DNA from: Neisseria sicca 4320
Lineage (GTDB): Bacteria; Pseudomonadota; Gammaproteobacteria; Burkholderiales; Neisseriaceae
Length of the DNA: 64,000 bases
Direction of reading: 5' to 3'
Assembly (NCBI RefSeq): GCF_000193735.1
Contig: NZ_AEPF01000080.1
Span: 1-64,000, forward strand
In this document: positions 50,822 to 59,903 of the stretch, in pieces
How the letters are laid out: every line of letters starts with the position of its first letter
Numbering within the stretch: position 1 is the stretch's first letter
Position numbers and translations under genes: made by a program
The notes under the pieces: model-generated
Databases searched by the model: none
The model's input: the letters and a program-made list of their open reading frames with translations, nothing else
Told to the model about the DNA's origin: nothing

Positions 50822-51571
50822 ATGATTGCCAAACTACGTTTCACATTCCGCCTGCTCTGCATCGGCTTCTGCCTGATTTACGGTATGGCGGAAATGTTCT
50901 TCCTGTTCCCCTTTTACAGCAAACGGCGCAAACTGCGCGCCATCCAAATCTGGTCGCTGCGCGTCCTCGCTTCCTGCGGCATGAAACTGGAGACCTTCGG
51001 CACGCTGCCTCAGGAAGGGCAGGCGCAGTTGTTAATCAGCAACCACATCTCTTGGTTAGACATCATGGCTGTCAACGGCGCATTTCCGGGTCGATTTGTG
51101 GCGAAAGACGATGTCGCCAAATGGCCGGTAGTCGGCTATCTCGCCACGCAGGCGCAGACCGTTTACGTTTCACGCAATAAAGGCACCAAAGGCAATACCG
51201 CTAAAATCGCCACGGTAACCGAAGCCCTTAAAAACGGCGATACCGTAACCATTTTCCCGGAAGGGACGAGTACGGAAGGTTATGAAATCCTCCCGTTCAA
51301 ACCCGGCTTTTTCCAAACCGCCTACGATGCAGGTGTTCCCATTATCCCCATGCTCTGCCGCTACCCCAATCCCGACGGGACAAGCCCGAACCCTAAGGCG
51401 GCTTATGTCGGCGATACCAGCTTGTGGCAATCGATCTGCATGATTATCAACCAGCCTTCCAGTAAAGTGGAGCTGCATTTCCTAGAACCGGTTTCTGCAA
51501 AAGAGAACCGCTACGAAACGGCACAAGAAGTACACGGCATCTTGAGCCGGAAATTGAAAGAATTGGGCTGA
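50822..51571 (+). CDS. nlaA: 1-acyl-glycerol-3-phosphate acyltransferase (PlsC/NlaA type)
   Basis: 249 aa. An N-terminal membrane segment (LLCIGFCLIYGMAEMFFLF), then the acyltransferase motifs: H-x4-D in NHISWLDIMA, substrate-binding FPEGTSTEG and VPIIPMLCRY. It makes phosphatidic acid from lysophosphatidate. The gene family in N. meningitidis is called nlaA/nlaB. Which of the two this is cannot be decided here. Confidence 0.88.
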   Translation: MIAKLRFTFRLLCIGFCLIYGMAEMFFLFPFYSKRRKLRAIQIWSLRVLASCGMKLETFGTLPQEGQAQLLISNHISWLDIMAVNGAFPGRFVAKDDVAKWPVVGYLATQAQTVYVSRNKGTKGNTAKIATVTEALKNGDTVTIFPEGTSTEGYEILPFKPGFFQTAYDAGVPIIPMLCRYPNPDGTSPNPKAAYVGDTSLWQSICMIINQPSSKVELHFLEPVSAKENRYETAQEVHGILSRKLKELG

Positions 51572-51682
51572 AGAGTCAAAACAAAGGAAAGGTCGTCTGA
51601 AGCATAGGGAAACCGGTTTTCAGACGACCTTTTTTGCAAACTATGTTTTGTTTGCCGACCCATTCAGCAATAATACCGTGAT

Positions 51683-51765
51683 GTAGCGCGGGCTTTGCCC
51701 ACGAAGATGATAAGCAAAAAAGCTGCTGAAACTTCCCTATTATTCGCGGGCAAAGCCCACTCTAC
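51683..51765. repeat. Imperfect 23-base inverted repeat with GGGCTTTGCCC core
   Basis: GTAGCGCGGGCTTTGCCCAC and its near complement GGGCAAAGCCCACTCTAC, arms matching at about 20 of 23 positions, spacer 37 bases. The core GGGCAAAGCCC is itself a small palindrome. It looks like a dispersed neisserial repeat unit, not a terminator. Confidence 0.6.
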
Positions 51766-51796
51766 GGGTTTTAAGTAAACATAGTGTGATGAACAC

Positions 51797-51842
51797 AAAA
51801 GGTCGTCTGAAAACGTACAACTTCTGTTTCAGACGACCTCTT
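51797..51842 (-). terminator. DUS-pair terminator of rpoD
   Basis: AAAAGGTCGTCTGAAAAC and GTTTCAGACGACCTCTT with a short loop. Confidence 0.7.
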
Positions 51843-51884
51843 ACCCATAAAAAACTGCAGGTATAAAACCTGCGGTTTGCTGTT

Positions 51885-53837
51885 TTACAGTTTGCTGTCT
51901 TCGCTGTCGAGGAAGCTTCTGAGGCGATCGCTGCGGGTCGGATGACGCAGTTTGCGCAGGGCTTTGGCTTCGATTTGGCGGATACGTTCGCGTGTTACGT
52001 CAAACTGTTTGCCGACTTCTTCGAGCGTGTGGTCGGTATTCATGTCGATACCGAAGCGCATACGCAGGACTTTGGCTTCGCGCGGGGTCAGGCTTTCGAG
52101 GATTTCTTTGGTGACTTCGTGCAGGCTGGTGTACATCGCGGCGTCTGCAGGGGCAACGTTGTTGGCGTCCTCGATGAAGTCGCCCAAGTGCGAATCGTCG
52201 CCGTCGCCGATCGGGGTTTCCATCGAAATCGGCTCTTTGGCGATTTTCATGATTTTGCGGATTTTGTCTTCCGGCATTTCCATCAACTCGGCAAGTTTGG
52301 CGGAATCAGGCTCCTCACCGGTTTCTTGAAGATACTGGCGGGAGAGGCGGTTCATTTTGTTGATGGTTTCAATCATGTGCACGGGGATACGGATAGTGCG
52401 CGCCTGGTCGGCAATCGAACGGGTAATCGCTTGGCGTATCCACCATGTCGCATAGGTGGAAAATTTGTATCCGCGGCGGTATTCGAATTTATCGACCGCC
52501 TTCATCAAGCCGATGTTGCCTTCTTGGATCAAATCAAGAAACTGCAAACCGCGGTTGGTGTATTTCTTAGCGATGGAAATCACCAGGCGCAAGTTTGCCT
52601 GAATCATTTCCTGCTTGGCGGCTGCAGTTGCTTTTTCGCTCAACACCATGTTTTTGCTGATGTCTTTCAGCTCATCAATGGAAATGCCGGTTTCTTTTTC
52701 CATGTCCGCCAACTCGGTTTGTTTTTCGAGAATGGCGTGGCGGAAGCGGTCGAGCGCGTTGCTCCAGACCCTGCCTTTGGCTACTTCATCTTCCACCCAT
52801 TTCAGGTTGGTGATCTCAGGCAGAAAGTTTTGTATGAAGTAATCGCGTTCCATATGGACGCGGTCAAGGCAGATATCACGGATTTCGCGTTCGAGCTTGC
52901 GGATGTTTTCGACACGGTTGCGCAGGCTGCCGCTAAGGCTCTCGATTTGGCGGGTGGCGAAGCGGACTTCCAATAGTTTGTTGGCGATAGCTTCGCGGTG
53001 CGCCAGATAATCGGGATGGCGGCTGCCGTGTTTTGCTAATTTTTTAATCATTTTGCCGTATTCGCTTTCAATGAAGGCGAAGTGGTTCAGCACTTTTTGC
53101 TTCAATTCGGCAAGATGGGCGGCAGTCACAGCTTCGGAATCGCTGCTGGAATCGTCGTCATCTTCGTCTTCATCCGCTTCATCTTCTTCACTGCTGCCGG
53201 AATCGTCGTCGTTTGACGCGCTTTCCAAGTGCCCCAAGCCCAATTCGTTGAGCAACACTTCGTTCGGATCGATGATGGCTTCGACCACTTCGTCCACGCG
53301 GATTTCATCCTTGCGGATTTGCTCGATCAGCTCGAGGATTTCAGCGATAGAACCCGGACAGGCGGAAATCGCCTGCACCATGTTTTTCAGGGCGTTTTCT
53401 ATTTTTTTGGCGATGATGATTTCGTCTTCGCGGGTCAGCAGGTCAACCTGCCCCATTTCGCGCATATACATACGCACGGGGTCGGTGGTTCTGCCGAACT
53501 CGGAGTCCGCGCTGGACAAGGCGGCTTCGGCTTCGGCAACGGCATCGTCGTCGGTTACGGCGGCGGCGTTGTCGCTCAACAAAATGTCTTCCGCATCAGG
53601 CGCCTGCTCGGTCACTTGGATGCCCAAGCCGGAAATCATGCTGACGATGTTGTCGATTTGATCCGCATCGGACATATCGTCGGGCAAGGCGTCGTTGATT
53701 TCGGAATAAGTGATGTAGCCGCGTTCCTTACCCATAATGATGAGCTGGCGCAGGCGGGCGCGCTGCTCTTCGAGGGTCAGCGGACGGTTGTCGTCCTGTT
53801 CTTGATAGTCTTCGTGATTTTGGTCTTCTTTAGACAT
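51885..53837 (-). CDS. rpoD: RNA polymerase primary sigma factor
   Basis: 650 aa sigma-70. Region 1.1 with LIIMGKERGYITYSEINDALPDDM; a non-conserved acidic insert of Asp/Glu/Ser runs (about 205-235); region 2 with RLVISIAKKYTNRGLQFLDLIQEGNIGLMKAVDKFEY (split motifs) and WWIRQAITRSIADQARTIRIPVHM; region 3; and region 4 with LRMRFGIDMNTDHTLEEVGKQFDVTRERIRQIEAKALRKLRHP (split motifs). It starts downstream of dnaG on the same strand, as in the classical rpsU-dnaG-rpoD macromolecular synthesis operon, but rpsU is not adjacent here. Confidence 0.97.
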   Translation of the reverse strand: MSKEDQNHEDYQEQDDNRPLTLEEQRARLRQLIIMGKERGYITYSEINDALPDDMSDADQIDNIVSMISGLGIQVTEQAPDAEDILLSDNAAAVTDDDAVAEAEAALSSADSEFGRTTDPVRMYMREMGQVDLLTREDEIIIAKKIENALKNMVQAISACPGSIAEILELIEQIRKDEIRVDEVVEAIIDPNEVLLNELGLGHLESASNDDDSGSSEEDEADEDEDDDDSSSDSEAVTAAHLAELKQKVLNHFAFIESEYGKMIKKLAKHGSRHPDYLAHREAIANKLLEVRFATRQIESLSGSLRNRVENIRKLEREIRDICLDRVHMERDYFIQNFLPEITNLKWVEDEVAKGRVWSNALDRFRHAILEKQTELADMEKETGISIDELKDISKNMVLSEKATAAAKQEMIQANLRLVISIAKKYTNRGLQFLDLIQEGNIGLMKAVDKFEYRRGYKFSTYATWWIRQAITRSIADQARTIRIPVHMIETINKMNRLSRQYLQETGEEPDSAKLAELMEMPEDKIRKIMKIAKEPISMETPIGDGDDSHLGDFIEDANNVAPADAAMYTSLHEVTKEILESLTPREAKVLRMRFGIDMNTDHTLEEVGKQFDVTRERIRQIEAKALRKLRHPTRSDRLRSFLDSEDSKL

Positions 53838-54057
53838 GGGTTACTTTCTTGATCTGATGGTGTGCCGACGGTTTGCATGATGCACCTGAAGGCAGAACAG
53901 AGTGATAACCGATTTAACGTCAATCTGTTAAGTTATCACTCTGAGGTCGTCTGAAAGCTCTTTGGAACGGGTGTTCTGCGGGATCATATTCGCAGCTTGG
54001 GACAATGCTTTTCTGACGGCCTGAAGGTTGCTGGATTCGGCTGGGATTGCCGTTCGT

Positions 54058-55830
54058 TCAATTTTGCTTTGCCGTCAAAAGCGACAGCAAGAGTTTTTTT
54101 TCATTTTCATTCAAACCCGATTGCAGGCTTTTCTGCTTGAGGGTTTCGATTTGTTTGTATTTTAACTCGTTAAGGAGTTTCTTCATGCCGATTTGGAAGT
54201 TTTCGCGGTCTTCTTCGCCTCCGCCTTCCATTTCTTCAGAAGAGAGTGTCGATTGGAAGATTTGGTTCACGGTTTCTTCGTAAGGAGAACCGCGCATATA
54301 CTCTAAAACCTGCGCGGTAGCAGGTACGGCGGCATGGCTTTTAATGGTTTCGGCGAGATTGGCAAGACAGGCGAAATCGCCGTCCAATGCTAAATAATCG
54401 GGCAGGTCTATATATGCAGCCCAATCCGGATTTATCAAGAGGCTGCGGATTTGCCGTTGCACCAGCGTCAGCATGACCGGCTGCTTGACGGAAATCGGAG
54501 GCAGTTTGTAGCTTTTTTGTTTGACGTGCCGCTTGGGTGCTTCCTGCCCCAGCAGTTGGGCGAGATTGTCGGGATCGATGCCTACCAGCTCGCTAAGTCG
54601 TTGTTTCAACAAATAAGCCAATGCCGGCGCGGTAATTTGCGCCAAAAGCGGCGAACTGGTTTTCACCAATTCCGCCTTACCTTCCTGCGTATTGAGATTG
54701 AGGTCGTCTGAAAGATGTTCCCAGAAATATTCAGACAGCGGCTTGCTTTGGTTCAACAGCGCATCTTCAAATTGCGCTTTTCCGTAGGCACGGATGTAAC
54801 TGTCGGGGTCGTGTTCTTCGGGTAAGAACAAAAAATGCAGCGATTTATCGTCTTTCAACTGCGGCAACGCATTTTCCAACGCACGCCAAGCTGCTTTCCG
54901 CCCCGCGCTGTCGCCGTCGAAACAGAAATAAATACTGTCCGCCTGACGCATCAGGATTTTGACGTGTTCCGCCGTCGTCGCCGTGCCCAAAGCCGCCACG
55001 CCGTAGCCCACGCCGAACTGCGCCAGCGCGACCACATCCATATAACCTTCGACCACCAAAATCCGCCCTGCTTCCTTGACCGCAGCACGTCCTTCATACA
55101 AGCCGTAAAGGTTTTTCCCCTTATCAAACAAAGGCGTATCAGGCGAGTTCAAATATTTCGGTTTCGAATCGTCCAACACCCTGCCGCCGAAACCAATCAC
55201 CTGCCCGCGCGGATTGCGGATAGGAAACATAATCCGATGACGGAAGCGGTCGTAATGCCGCCCCTCATTGTCAATCACCATACCCGTATCCACCAACGCA
55301 GTATTCGGGTACGGTTGGAACACTTGCGCCAAAGGCTGCCAACCGTCGGGGGCGTAGCCCAAACCATAATGCGCAATGACTTCCACGCTCAAACCGCGCT
55401 TGTCCAAATACGCCTTCGCCGTTGGATTGAATTTCAACTGTTGCGCATAAAAATCCGCAGCCGCTGCTGTCGTTTCCTCCAGCGTCTGCTGTTTTTTCTT
55501 ACGTTCGGCACGGACTTCGGGATTATCGTTCTGCCCGCGCACTTTAGGCACGGCCATGCCCACGCGGTCGGCAAGAAACTGCACCGCCTCCGGAAACGAC
55601 AGCCCCTGATGTTCCATCACAAAACCAATCGCCGAACCATGCGCCCCGCAACTGAAACAATGATAAAACTGCTTGGTCGGGCTGACCGAAAACGACGGCG
55701 TCTTTTCCTTGTGGAACGGACAACAAGCCATATAGTTCGCCCCGCCCTTCTTCAGCGGAACCTGCTCGTCGATAATATCGACAATATCGACTTTGGCCAG
55801 AAGCTCGTCAATGAAATCGGATGGAATCAT
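54058..55830 (-). CDS. dnaG: DNA primase
   Basis: 590 aa. N-terminal CHC2 zinc finger (CCPFHKEKTPSF, FYHCFSCGAHG), TOPRIM core with LVVEGYMDVVALAQFGVGYGVAALGTA (split) and CFDGDSAGRKAAWRA, and a C-terminal DnaB-interaction domain with a charged helical tail. It makes RNA primers for replication. It is followed by rpoD about 220 bases on. Confidence 0.96.
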   Translation of the reverse strand: MIPSDFIDELLAKVDIVDIIDEQVPLKKGGANYMACCPFHKEKTPSFSVSPTKQFYHCFSCGAHGSAIGFVMEHQGLSFPEAVQFLADRVGMAVPKVRGQNDNPEVRAERKKKQQTLEETTAAAADFYAQQLKFNPTAKAYLDKRGLSVEVIAHYGLGYAPDGWQPLAQVFQPYPNTALVDTGMVIDNEGRHYDRFRHRIMFPIRNPRGQVIGFGGRVLDDSKPKYLNSPDTPLFDKGKNLYGLYEGRAAVKEAGRILVVEGYMDVVALAQFGVGYGVAALGTATTAEHVKILMRQADSIYFCFDGDSAGRKAAWRALENALPQLKDDKSLHFLFLPEEHDPDSYIRAYGKAQFEDALLNQSKPLSEYFWEHLSDDLNLNTQEGKAELVKTSSPLLAQITAPALAYLLKQRLSELVGIDPDNLAQLLGQEAPKRHVKQKSYKLPPISVKQPVMLTLVQRQIRSLLINPDWAAYIDLPDYLALDGDFACLANLAETIKSHAAVPATAQVLEYMRGSPYEETVNQIFQSTLSSEEMEGGGEEDRENFQIGMKKLLNELKYKQIETLKQKSLQSGLNENEKKLLLSLLTAKQN

Positions 55831-56415
55831 AGTTCGGCGGATGCGTATGGACGGGACAAACGTTTTCAGACGACCTTTTTATCTTAAAGGTCGTCTGAAA
55901 ACAGAATCTCGAATCGGGTTGGGAATAAGGTTCGTATTATAGCGTGGATTCGGGATAAAAATAATCGATATAAAAACAAATTACCAATCCTGAAATGTAA
56001 TAACCATAGTGATAAAATTATTACTGTCTCCTCGTTAGAACTCAAAAAATATCAAACCAAGTTAAATAATATTGACACATCACAAATAGCAAATTGTGTC
56101 CAAACCAATAGTTAAAGGTCGTCTGAACAATTTCAGACGACCTTTACCACACCTTCCATTCCAACATAAGTTAATAATCTCACACCTAATCAAATCATAC
56201 TTGCAATCGCATCGAGAATCATAAACATCTAAACATTTCTATCTCTAAAGACGCAATTGCCAAAAATATAAGAAATCTACTATCATTATATTTCAAATTG
56301 TATTATCCGTATCAAATTTATTTTAATTTTAAATAAATTATTCCGTATCGGAATGCGCACATAAGCATCATAACAAATTACATATATAACTTTCTTCAAC
56401 AACATGGAGTCCATG
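55831..56415. other. 585-base AT-rich region between divergent dnaG and pgtP
   Basis: Contains two inverted DUS pairs, 55861-55904 (arms outward) and 56113-56146 (TAAAGGTCGTCTGAA / TTCAGACGACCTTTA), and otherwise very AT-rich sequence that should carry both promoters. No gene, RNA motif or long repeat recognised. Confidence 0.6.
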
Positions 56416-57771
56416 ATGATTTCCTTTCTCGCTTCCAAACAAGGAAAACCAGTACCCGAAGCCGAGGTACGCGGTCGCTATAACCGTTTGCGCTGGCAAG
56501 CCTTATTCGGAATTTTTATCGGCTACGCTGCGTATTACATCTTGCGCAACAACTTTCTTTTATCATCCCCTGATTTAATTCGAGATTTTGGCTTTACCAA
56601 ACAAGACATTGGTTTCGTATCCGGCACAATGCTGATTATTTACGGCATCAGTAAAGGTTTGATGTCGGCATTGGCAGACAAATCAAACCCGAAACATTTT
56701 ATGATTTTCGGCTTGGTCATGTCCGCCTTAGTCAATTTAATGATGGGCTTCACCACGGCATTTTGGATTTTCTTTTTGCTGTGTATGCTCAACGGTATCT
56801 TCCAAGGTATGGGAGCAGGTCCGGCTTATGTGGTCTTAGCAAGTTGGTTTCCACGCAAAACGCGCGGTATCACAACGGCAGTATTCAATATTTCGCATAA
56901 TGTTGGCGGCGGTCTGGTAGCCCCTATTGCCGGCGGTGCTGTTGCCTGGTTGGGTGAGACTCATTGGCAGTCGGCACATTTCGTTGTACCCGCAGCCATT
57001 GCGTCCGTTGTAGCAGCAATTGTTTACTTTGTAGGGGTCGGACGGACTTACAACGAGGGATTGCCACCGATGAACGAAATCTTGGGTAACTCTCATGAAG
57101 AACTGATCGCTACCAAAGAAGAAAACGTTGATCTGACCACATGGCAGATTTTCAAACAATACATCCTTAAAGACATCAATGTATGGTTTGTATCGTTTAT
57201 TGACGTATTCACCTATATGATACGTTTTGGCGTTTTGACTTGGCTTCCACTGTATCTCTTGGAAACCAAAGGCTTCTCCAAAAAGGATATGCATCTTGCC
57301 TTTGCCATTTTCGAATGGGCTGCTATTCCTTCCACGTTGCTGGCAGGTTGGATAACTGATACCTACTTTAAAGGTAAACGTATGCCTTTATCCATCATCA
57401 CCTTGGTAGGCGTGGGTGCCTCTATCTTCTTGTATCGAAACGGTACCAGCTTGTCTACGGTAACTATCGGCGCAGGCTTGGTGGGCTGTTTGATCTATGT
57501 GCCTATGTTCCTGTCTTCTTTGCAAACCATCGAATTAGTGCCTTCATTTGCTGCAGGTTCGGCAACAGGTCTGCGCGGTTTGCTGAGCTACGTATTGGGT
57601 AGCGCGGGCGGTACTGCTCTGTTTGGCATCTTAGCCGACAGATTCGGCTGGGATGCCGGTTTCTACCTACTGCTCTTCGCCGTTGTCGGCTGTATTTTCT
57701 GTTGTGCCATGGTACATCGTGGCGTATTGAGACTGGAAGCTCAAAAAGCAGCCGGAACAGCTTCGCAGTAA
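56416..57771 (+). CDS. pgtP: Phosphoglycerate transporter (PgtP-like, OPA family)
   Basis: About 451 aa major-facilitator protein with 12 helices. The organophosphate:phosphate antiporter signatures are clear: GIFIGYAAYYILRNNF, GISKGLMSALADKSNPKHFM, NGIFQGMGAGPAYVVLASWFPRK, FNISHNVGGGLVAPI and EWAAIPSTLLAGWITD. Details such as SVSHNVGGG with ALADK and the tail HRGVLRLEAQ agree better with Salmonella PgtP than with GlpT or UhpT. It would exchange phosphoglycerate or PEP for phosphate. Start: GGAG at 56406-56409 is six bases before ATG 56416; 56404 and 56413 are alternatives. No pgtABC-type regulator is adjacent. Confidence 0.85.
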   Translation: MISFLASKQGKPVPEAEVRGRYNRLRWQALFGIFIGYAAYYILRNNFLLSSPDLIRDFGFTKQDIGFVSGTMLIIYGISKGLMSALADKSNPKHFMIFGLVMSALVNLMMGFTTAFWIFFLLCMLNGIFQGMGAGPAYVVLASWFPRKTRGITTAVFNISHNVGGGLVAPIAGGAVAWLGETHWQSAHFVVPAAIASVVAAIVYFVGVGRTYNEGLPPMNEILGNSHEELIATKEENVDLTTWQIFKQYILKDINVWFVSFIDVFTYMIRFGVLTWLPLYLLETKGFSKKDMHLAFAIFEWAAIPSTLLAGWITDTYFKGKRMPLSIITLVGVGASIFLYRNGTSLSTVTIGAGLVGCLIYVPMFLSSLQTIELVPSFAAGSATGLRGLLSYVLGSAGGTALFGILADRFGWDAGFYLLLFAVVGCIFCCAMVHRGVLRLEAQKAAGTASQ

Positions 57772-57787
57772 TCCCTTCATGACGCTC

Positions 57788-57833
57788 AAAACACCCCGAA
57801 ACAAGATGTATTTTACTGTTTTGGGGTGTTTTT
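57788..57833 (+). terminator. Terminator of the pgtP-like gene
   Basis: AAAACACCCCGAAACA and TGTTTTGGGGTGTTTT pair with one wobble, loop 13 bases, then T residues. Not DUS-derived. Confidence 0.85.
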
Positions 57834-57868
57834 AAGGACTAATGCAGATTAAAGCTATACTTGGCACA

Positions 57869-57975
57869 TATAGTAAATTAACTTTAAACCAGTACGGTGT
57901 TGCCTCGCCTTGCCGTACTATCTGTACTGTCTGCGGCTTCGCCGCCTTGTCCTGATTTAAATTTAATCCACTATA
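57869..57975. repeat. Correia element, short form, opposite orientation
   Basis: 107 bases: TATAGTAAATTAACTTT at the left (the first end is diverged, TAAATTA for GGATTAA) and AAATTTAATCCACTATA at the right, with the GGCGTTGCCTCGCCTTGCCG-type body. It is nearly the reverse complement of the element at 31725 and has the same length. Confidence 0.88.
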
Positions 57976-58107
57976 AAACCTCATTAATATCTATTATCCG
58001 CACGTCAAAATTCTTCATTCAAACATAAATCAACAGATTAGAAAAACAAAAACAAAAGGACGTGCGCCAACCAAAACTGTCAGACATTTTCAGACGACCT
58101 CGGGTGC

Positions 58108-59574
58108 TTAAAACCTGTATTCTGCTTTTATCGTAAATTCGTTGCGTTTGTAGCGGTTCAACCAGGACGAGCTTTTGTTGTCGGTGTGCTTGATGCTGAA
58201 AACGGGCGTAATGCCGCGGAGGAAAGGGCGGTCGAATTTGATGTCCAACTGGTAGGTGCGTTCGAAATCACGGCGGCGGGTTTCCAGCCAGGCATGGTAG
58301 TCCTGATAGGCTGTTTTGCGCCAGATTGCCTGAAAGGTGGCGTCGACGCCGGATTCGAAACGCTTGTTGACACCCGCGCGCAGGCCGTGCCGACGGTAGG
58401 AATCCACTTTTTCGCGGCTGTTTTTGCGCAGGTAGTCGTAGCCGCCGAATACCAGCCAGTCTTTCGGCAGGGCGTAGATGGCGGTGGTGAACAGAAGCGT
58501 CTGCGGGCCGTTGAAATGTTTTAATTCGCCGCGGTAGCGGTCGTATTTGTGGTCGAGCTGCACGCCCAGCGAGGCTTGGTCGGAAAAGGTGCGGCTGTAT
58601 GCCGTGCTGATGCCGGCGCTGCTGTCGCGCAGTTTGCCACCCGACCATTCGTATTGCACCTGCGGGCCGATACTGAAGGAATGGTCTTTGCTCTGAAAAC
58701 TGTAAGCGGGGCTGACGTTGATATTGTGTTCGCCGTATTCCTTGTTGCCGGGATAGAGCCGGCCCCATGCGTAGCCGCCCAGTTGCAGTCCGTGGTGGCC
58801 GTTGAGCGAAATGCGTCTGCTTAAGTTGGCTTCATATACCCACATCCGGTTTTTCAACGCATCGGGCGCGTAGGCGTCAAGCTGTTCGTTGCGGCAGGAC
58901 AGCATTCCGGCATCGTCCAGAATCGGCTGCCCGTTCGAATCGAAACCGCAGCTTGTCTGATTGCGGACAACCGTCGCGCCCGACGACTGGTTTAAGTTGG
59001 TGTCGTAACCCGCGCCGAACGAAACCGAGCCGCTCCACGCATCGCGTTTCTTCAAAGCGTCGGCAAACACTTTGATTTTCTCATTGACGGCGGGTACTTC
59101 GGGAATATCGATGCCCTCGAACAATACCGCCGATTCTTTGTTTTGTTTGTCTATAAACAGCAGCCGCGCCAAATCCAGGCGGCCGCGCAGAAATTCGGGA
59201 TTCTTGCGGTAAAGCTCGCGGTATTTCGCCAGCGCGGCCTTCAAATCGTCACGGAACACCGCCTGATTGGCCTCGGCAAACAGCACTATATCGGGGTCGT
59301 AATCATCCTGACGGCGGTAAATGTCCAACAGCCGCGCCGTTTCTTCCTCGTTTTGCGCGTTGACCGCCTTCATCAGCGACAACGCCAAATCTTCGCCGTC
59401 CTGCACTTCTCCCGCGCCGAACTCAATCACCGTATTGTCCGCTTCGTTCCTTTCCTGCTGCGCGCGGCGGAGTTCCGTTCCCTGTTTGAGCTGCATGAAG
59501 CGGTCTTCCCTGTCGTCGGCAAACGCGTGAGGCAACAGGCTGATAAAAAAAGGAAGGAGCAAAAGGCGTTTCAT
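58108..59574 (-). CDS. Slam-type outer-membrane translocon
   Basis: 488 aa. Signal peptide (MKRLLLLPFFISLLPHAFA), an N-terminal helical TPR-like region (about 60-180: AALAKYRELYRKNPEFLRGRLDLARLLFIDKQN, in pieces), then a C-terminal beta-barrel of the DUF560 type (SGSVSFGAGYDTNLNQSSG, LNGHHGLQLGGYAWGRLYPGN, DWLVFGGYDYLRKNSREK, GVNKRFESGVDATFQAIWRK) ending in FTIKAEYRF. This is the layout of surface lipoprotein assembly modulators. Slam proteins move substrates with a TbpB-like handle across the outer membrane. The hemophilin-like gene directly upstream is the likely substrate. Confidence 0.9.
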   Translation of the reverse strand: MKRLLLLPFFISLLPHAFADDREDRFMQLKQGTELRRAQQERNEADNTVIEFGAGEVQDGEDLALSLMKAVNAQNEEETARLLDIYRRQDDYDPDIVLFAEANQAVFRDDLKAALAKYRELYRKNPEFLRGRLDLARLLFIDKQNKESAVLFEGIDIPEVPAVNEKIKVFADALKKRDAWSGSVSFGAGYDTNLNQSSGATVVRNQTSCGFDSNGQPILDDAGMLSCRNEQLDAYAPDALKNRMWVYEANLSRRISLNGHHGLQLGGYAWGRLYPGNKEYGEHNINVSPAYSFQSKDHSFSIGPQVQYEWSGGKLRDSSAGISTAYSRTFSDQASLGVQLDHKYDRYRGELKHFNGPQTLLFTTAIYALPKDWLVFGGYDYLRKNSREKVDSYRRHGLRAGVNKRFESGVDATFQAIWRKTAYQDYHAWLETRRRDFERTYQLDIKFDRPFLRGITPVFSIKHTDNKSSSWLNRYKRNEFTIKAEYRF

Positions 59575-59748
59575 AAAATTCTTTCCTGTATGTCGGACGG
59601 CTTTGTTTTTCAGACGACCTTTTCAAAGAAAAACTTATATTTCATCTTTACCGGGCAAGAGCATTGTTTATTTGCATGGAAGCCCCAGCCGGGTCGTCTG
59701 AAAAATGAGTTTCTCAAGCCCATCGAAACAGCACGCCTTCAAACTCAC

Positions 59749-59808
59749 GGGCCGTTCGGAAAATACCGGCTTAAACGCATTGCGAAGCCCGATATTTCCG
59801 AACGGCCC
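59749..59808. repeat. 12-base perfect inverted repeat before Slam
   Basis: GGGCCGTTCGGA and TCCGAACGGCCC with a 36-base spacer; the flanking AAAATA/TATTT extends the pairing with one bulge. Confidence 0.6.
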
Positions 59809-59848
59809 TGTACGATGTGCATTGTGTGTCGGATGATTTGTGTTTTAT

Positions 59849-59886
59849 AGGCGGACGGAATGGTGAACGACAAAAACCGTCCGCCT
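59849..59886 (-). terminator. Hairpin after the hemophilin-like gene
   Basis: AGGCGGACGG and CCGTCCGCCT flank an 18-base loop just beyond the stop. There is no T run on the minus strand, so it may be an attenuator or an mRNA-stability hairpin. Confidence 0.5.
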
Positions 59887-59903
59887 TATCGCATTATGAT
59901 TCA

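Larger units (their letters stand above)
51572..51884. other. 313-base gap between convergent plsC and rpoD
   Basis: Three structures: a DUS-pair terminator for plsC (51588-51635), a long imperfect inverted repeat (51683-51765), and a DUS-pair terminator for rpoD (51797-51842). No gene. Confidence 0.7.
59575..59903. other. 329-base gap between hemophilin-like and Slam genes
   Basis: Contains two uptake sequences, a 12-base inverted repeat (GGGCCGTTCGGA 59749-59760 and TCCGAACGGCCC 59797-59808), and a second hairpin at 59849-59886. Possible attenuator or terminator that would lower Slam relative to its substrate. No gene. Confidence 0.6.

Noticed and set aside
53837..54058. rpsU as first gene of a macromolecular synthesis operon
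   Set aside because: No S21 gene lies near dnaG here; the region upstream is non-coding.
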